6,509 nucleotides of DNA from Gemmatimonadota bacterium (GTDB taxonomy: Bacteria; Gemmatimonadota; Gemmatimonadetes; Gemmatimonadales; GWC2-71-9): NCBI GenBank assembly GCA_003222235.1, contig QHVD01000182.1, positions 1 to 6,509 of the forward strand. Reading direction: 5' to 3'. Positions 5,482 to 6,509 of the stretch are shown piece after piece; the stretch's first letter is position 1; each line of letters starts with the position of its first letter. Made by a program: the position numbers and the translations under genes. The notes below the pieces were generated by a model that saw only the letters and a list, made by a program, of their open reading frames with translations, did no database searches and had not been told where the DNA came from.

Positions 5482-6131
5482 GCGCCTGGCGCAGTGTGCT
5501 CCTGGGCGTGGCGACGCTCGCGCTCGCCGGTTGCGGCCGGTCCGCACCGCCGCCCGAGCAGGCGAGCGCGCCGTCCGATCAGGAGCCGCCGGTGGCGCTC
5601 GATCCGGATTCCCCGGTCCAGTATCCGCCGACACTGTACGACCAAAACGTCGAAGGCGACGTGGTGTTGCGAATGTTCGTGGATTCCACGGGGCGGCTCG
5701 TCGCCGAGTCGAGCAAGGTGGCCGAGTCGAGCGGCAATGCCGCCCTCGACTCGGCGGCGCTCGCGGGCGCGAAGCGGCTGCACTTCGCGCCCGCGCGGCG
5801 GCACGGCCTTCCGGTGGCCACCGCCTTCCTGCAGCCCGTGGAGTTCCGCCGTCGCGGCGTGGGGAGCGGGGGCGGCGGGGGTGGGGCGGGCGTGGCAGGC
5901 GGGAGAGGCATCGTCGGCAAGGCAAGGCCGGATACCAGCCGGACCAAGGCCGCCGCCGGACACGACTCTACCGAGAGTCGATACCGGCAGGGCTGCCCGC
6001 GACACGAGTCGGCCAAGGCCGGACACGAGCGGAGCGAAGCGCGATACCAGTCGCGCCAAGCCGGACACCAATGCCGCAAAACCTTAGGCCGTACCACAAC
6101 GTCCTCGAGACCATCGGCTGGACCCCGCTGA
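5478..6131 (+). CDS. Lipoprotein with TonB C-terminal domain; probably frameshifted near 5943, true end likely 6087
   Basis: The start is the GTG at 5478, overlapping the mutS stop as GTGA. Residues 1-19 form a lipoprotein signal peptide with lipobox LAGC (Cys19). Gly at +2 suggests outer-membrane sorting. A Pro/Ala/Glu linker precedes a TonB_C domain at about 45-125 (PVQYPPTLYDQNVEGDVVLR, VDSTGRLVAESSKVAESS, AALDSAALAGAKRLHFAPAR). This domain in TonB contacts outer-membrane transporters, but free-standing lipoprotein versions have no settled role. A Gly-rich stretch (about 128-145) follows. As read, the frame ends at 6129-6131, 61 nt inside the next gene, with a tail of 217 residues total. 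From about 5944 the neighbouring frame instead encodes regular DT-heptads and stops at 6085-6087. Dropping one base near 5943 would give a 202-residue protein. I take the given frame's tail to be spurious. Confidence 0.8.
   Translation: MSAWRSVLLGVATLALAGCGRSAPPPEQASAPSDQEPPVALDPDSPVQYPPTLYDQNVEGDVVLRMFVDSTGRLVAESSKVAESSGNAALDSAALAGAKRLHFAPARRHGLPVATAFLQPVEFRRRGVGSGGGGGGAGVAGGRGIVGKARPDTSRTKAAAGHDSTESRYRQGCPRHESAKAGHERSEARYQSRQAGHQCRKTLGRTTTSSRPSAGPR
5861..5890 (+). other. G-run cluster able to form a G-quadruplex, within Gly-rich linker codons
   Basis: Runs of G at 5861-5864, 5868-5872, 5877-5881, 5883-5886 and 5888-5890 are separated by loops of 1-4 nt. This fits the G-quadruplex pattern on the coding strand and in RNA. 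The codons make the Gly-rich linker after the TonB_C domain, so the composition may simply reflect the protein. Such tracts are also prone to indel errors in sequencing. Confidence 0.5.
5931..6084 (+). repeat. Heptapeptide (DTxxxxx) coding repeat forming the lipoprotein tail
   Basis: In the frame ending at 6087 the codons give DTTLPRV, DTGRAAR, DTSRPRP, DTSGAKR, DTSRAKP, DTNAAKP: six consecutive 21-bp units from 5959 to 6084. A seventh, DTSRPRP plus PP, appears at 5931-5958 if one base near 5943 is removed. Asp and Thr codons vary between units (GAT/GAC, ACC/ACG) while the residues are kept, which argues that the protein, and this frame, was under selection. Confidence 0.75.
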
Positions 6132-6509
6132 TCCGCCTGGGCAAGGTGGCGCAGGGAATCCGTACTCCGATCTACGCCAAAGCCGAGTTCTTCAATCCCG
6201 GCGGGTCGGTGAAGGACCGGATCGGCATCGCGATGATCGAGGCCGCGGAGCGCGAGGGGCGGTTGAAGCCCGGCGGCCTCATCGTCGAGGCGACGTCGGG
6301 GAACACGGGCGTCGGGCTCGCGCTCGCCGCCGCCGTGAAGGGGTATCGGTGCATCTTCACGATGCCGGACAAAATGTCGCAGGAGAAGGCGCGACTGCTG
6401 CGGGCGCTCGGCGCCGATGTCATCATCACGCCTACCGCGGTGCCGCCCGACCACCCCGACAACTACATCATGAAGGGCCGGGCGATCGCGGCCGCGCACC
6501 CCAACGCCA
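6071..6509 (+). CDS. PLP-dependent cystathionine beta-synthase/cysteine synthase family protein, N-terminal part (3' truncated by window)
   Basis: The frame is open from the ATG at 6071 to the window end, giving 146 residues of a protein usually over 300 long. ETIGWTPLIRL (13-23) is the family opening. NPGGSVKDRI (42-51) carries the PLP-binding Lys48, and TSGNTG (75-80) is the substrate/phosphate loop. The family replaces the beta-substituent of serine or O-acetylserine with sulfide or homocysteine. The stretch AAEREGRLKPGGLIVEATSG and the motif PTAVPPDHPDNY (121-132) resemble bacterial cystathionine beta-synthases such as the mycobacterial Cbs more than typical CysK. Cysteine synthase activity remains possible, and whether C-terminal CBS domains exist cannot be seen. 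The start lies 17 nt inside the repaired end of the lipoprotein gene (6087) and has no strong Shine-Dalgarno, so coupling is likely. Confidence 0.9.
   Translation, partial: MPQNLRPYHNVLETIGWTPLIRLGKVAQGIRTPIYAKAEFFNPGGSVKDRIGIAMIEAAEREGRLKPGGLIVEATSGNTGVGLALAAAVKGYRCIFTMPDKMSQEKARLLRALGADVIITPTAVPPDHPDNYIMKGRAIAAAHPNA

Noticed and set aside
4807..5925. Minus-strand open frame across mutS and the lipoprotein gene
   Set aside because: No domain is visible and the composition is that of an antisense shadow; the overlapping minus frame at 5579-6499 is rejected for the same reason.
5940..5950. Programmed ribosomal frameshift at the lipoprotein tail
   Set aside because: No known slippery heptamer, stop codon or +1 shift site is visible; a simple one-base insertion explains the repeat comparison better.

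Overview
The window is a dense, GC-rich bacterial segment of mostly housekeeping genes. All supportable genes lie on the plus strand. The features that suggest Gemmatimonadota or a close relative are the high GC, an anti-sigma factor opening MRCHEFLERYTDF, a secreted protein whose signal peptide ends in SAQ, and Asp-Thr-rich low-complexity tails. This assignment is inferred from general sequence style; no marker gene search was possible.

Layout: (1) 2-220 is the 3' end of an ECF-type RNA polymerase sigma factor gene. (2) 221-403 is a gene-free spacer with a long imperfect hairpin built from 7-bp tandem units, then a cluster of short dyads just upstream of the next start. (3) 404-910 encodes a membrane-anchored anti-sigma factor with a zinc-finger (ZAS) motif, the expected partner of the sigma factor. 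(4) 978-6509 is a tightly packed run of five genes: holA (DNA polymerase III delta subunit), a secreted TPR/SPOR-domain protein, mutS (mismatch repair ATPase), a lipoprotein with a TonB C-terminal domain, and the 5' part of a PLP-dependent cystathionine beta-synthase/cysteine synthase family gene. Successive stops and starts overlap by 4 nt at three junctions (ATGA, GTGA, GTGA). The last junction overlaps by 17 nt if the lipoprotein frame is repaired. This points to one translationally coupled operon joining replication, mismatch repair, envelope and sulfur amino acid functions.

No unmistakably new system is visible. The observations most worth checking are: a probable one-base insertion near 5943 that knocks the lipoprotein gene out of its heptapeptide-repeat tail; the heptapeptide tail itself; a CGGA tetranucleotide run plus strong inverted repeat inside the signal-peptide codons of the SPOR protein; and the 7-bp-unit hairpin between the sigma and anti-sigma genes. 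No tRNA, rRNA, CRISPR array, insertion sequence or phage gene was seen.
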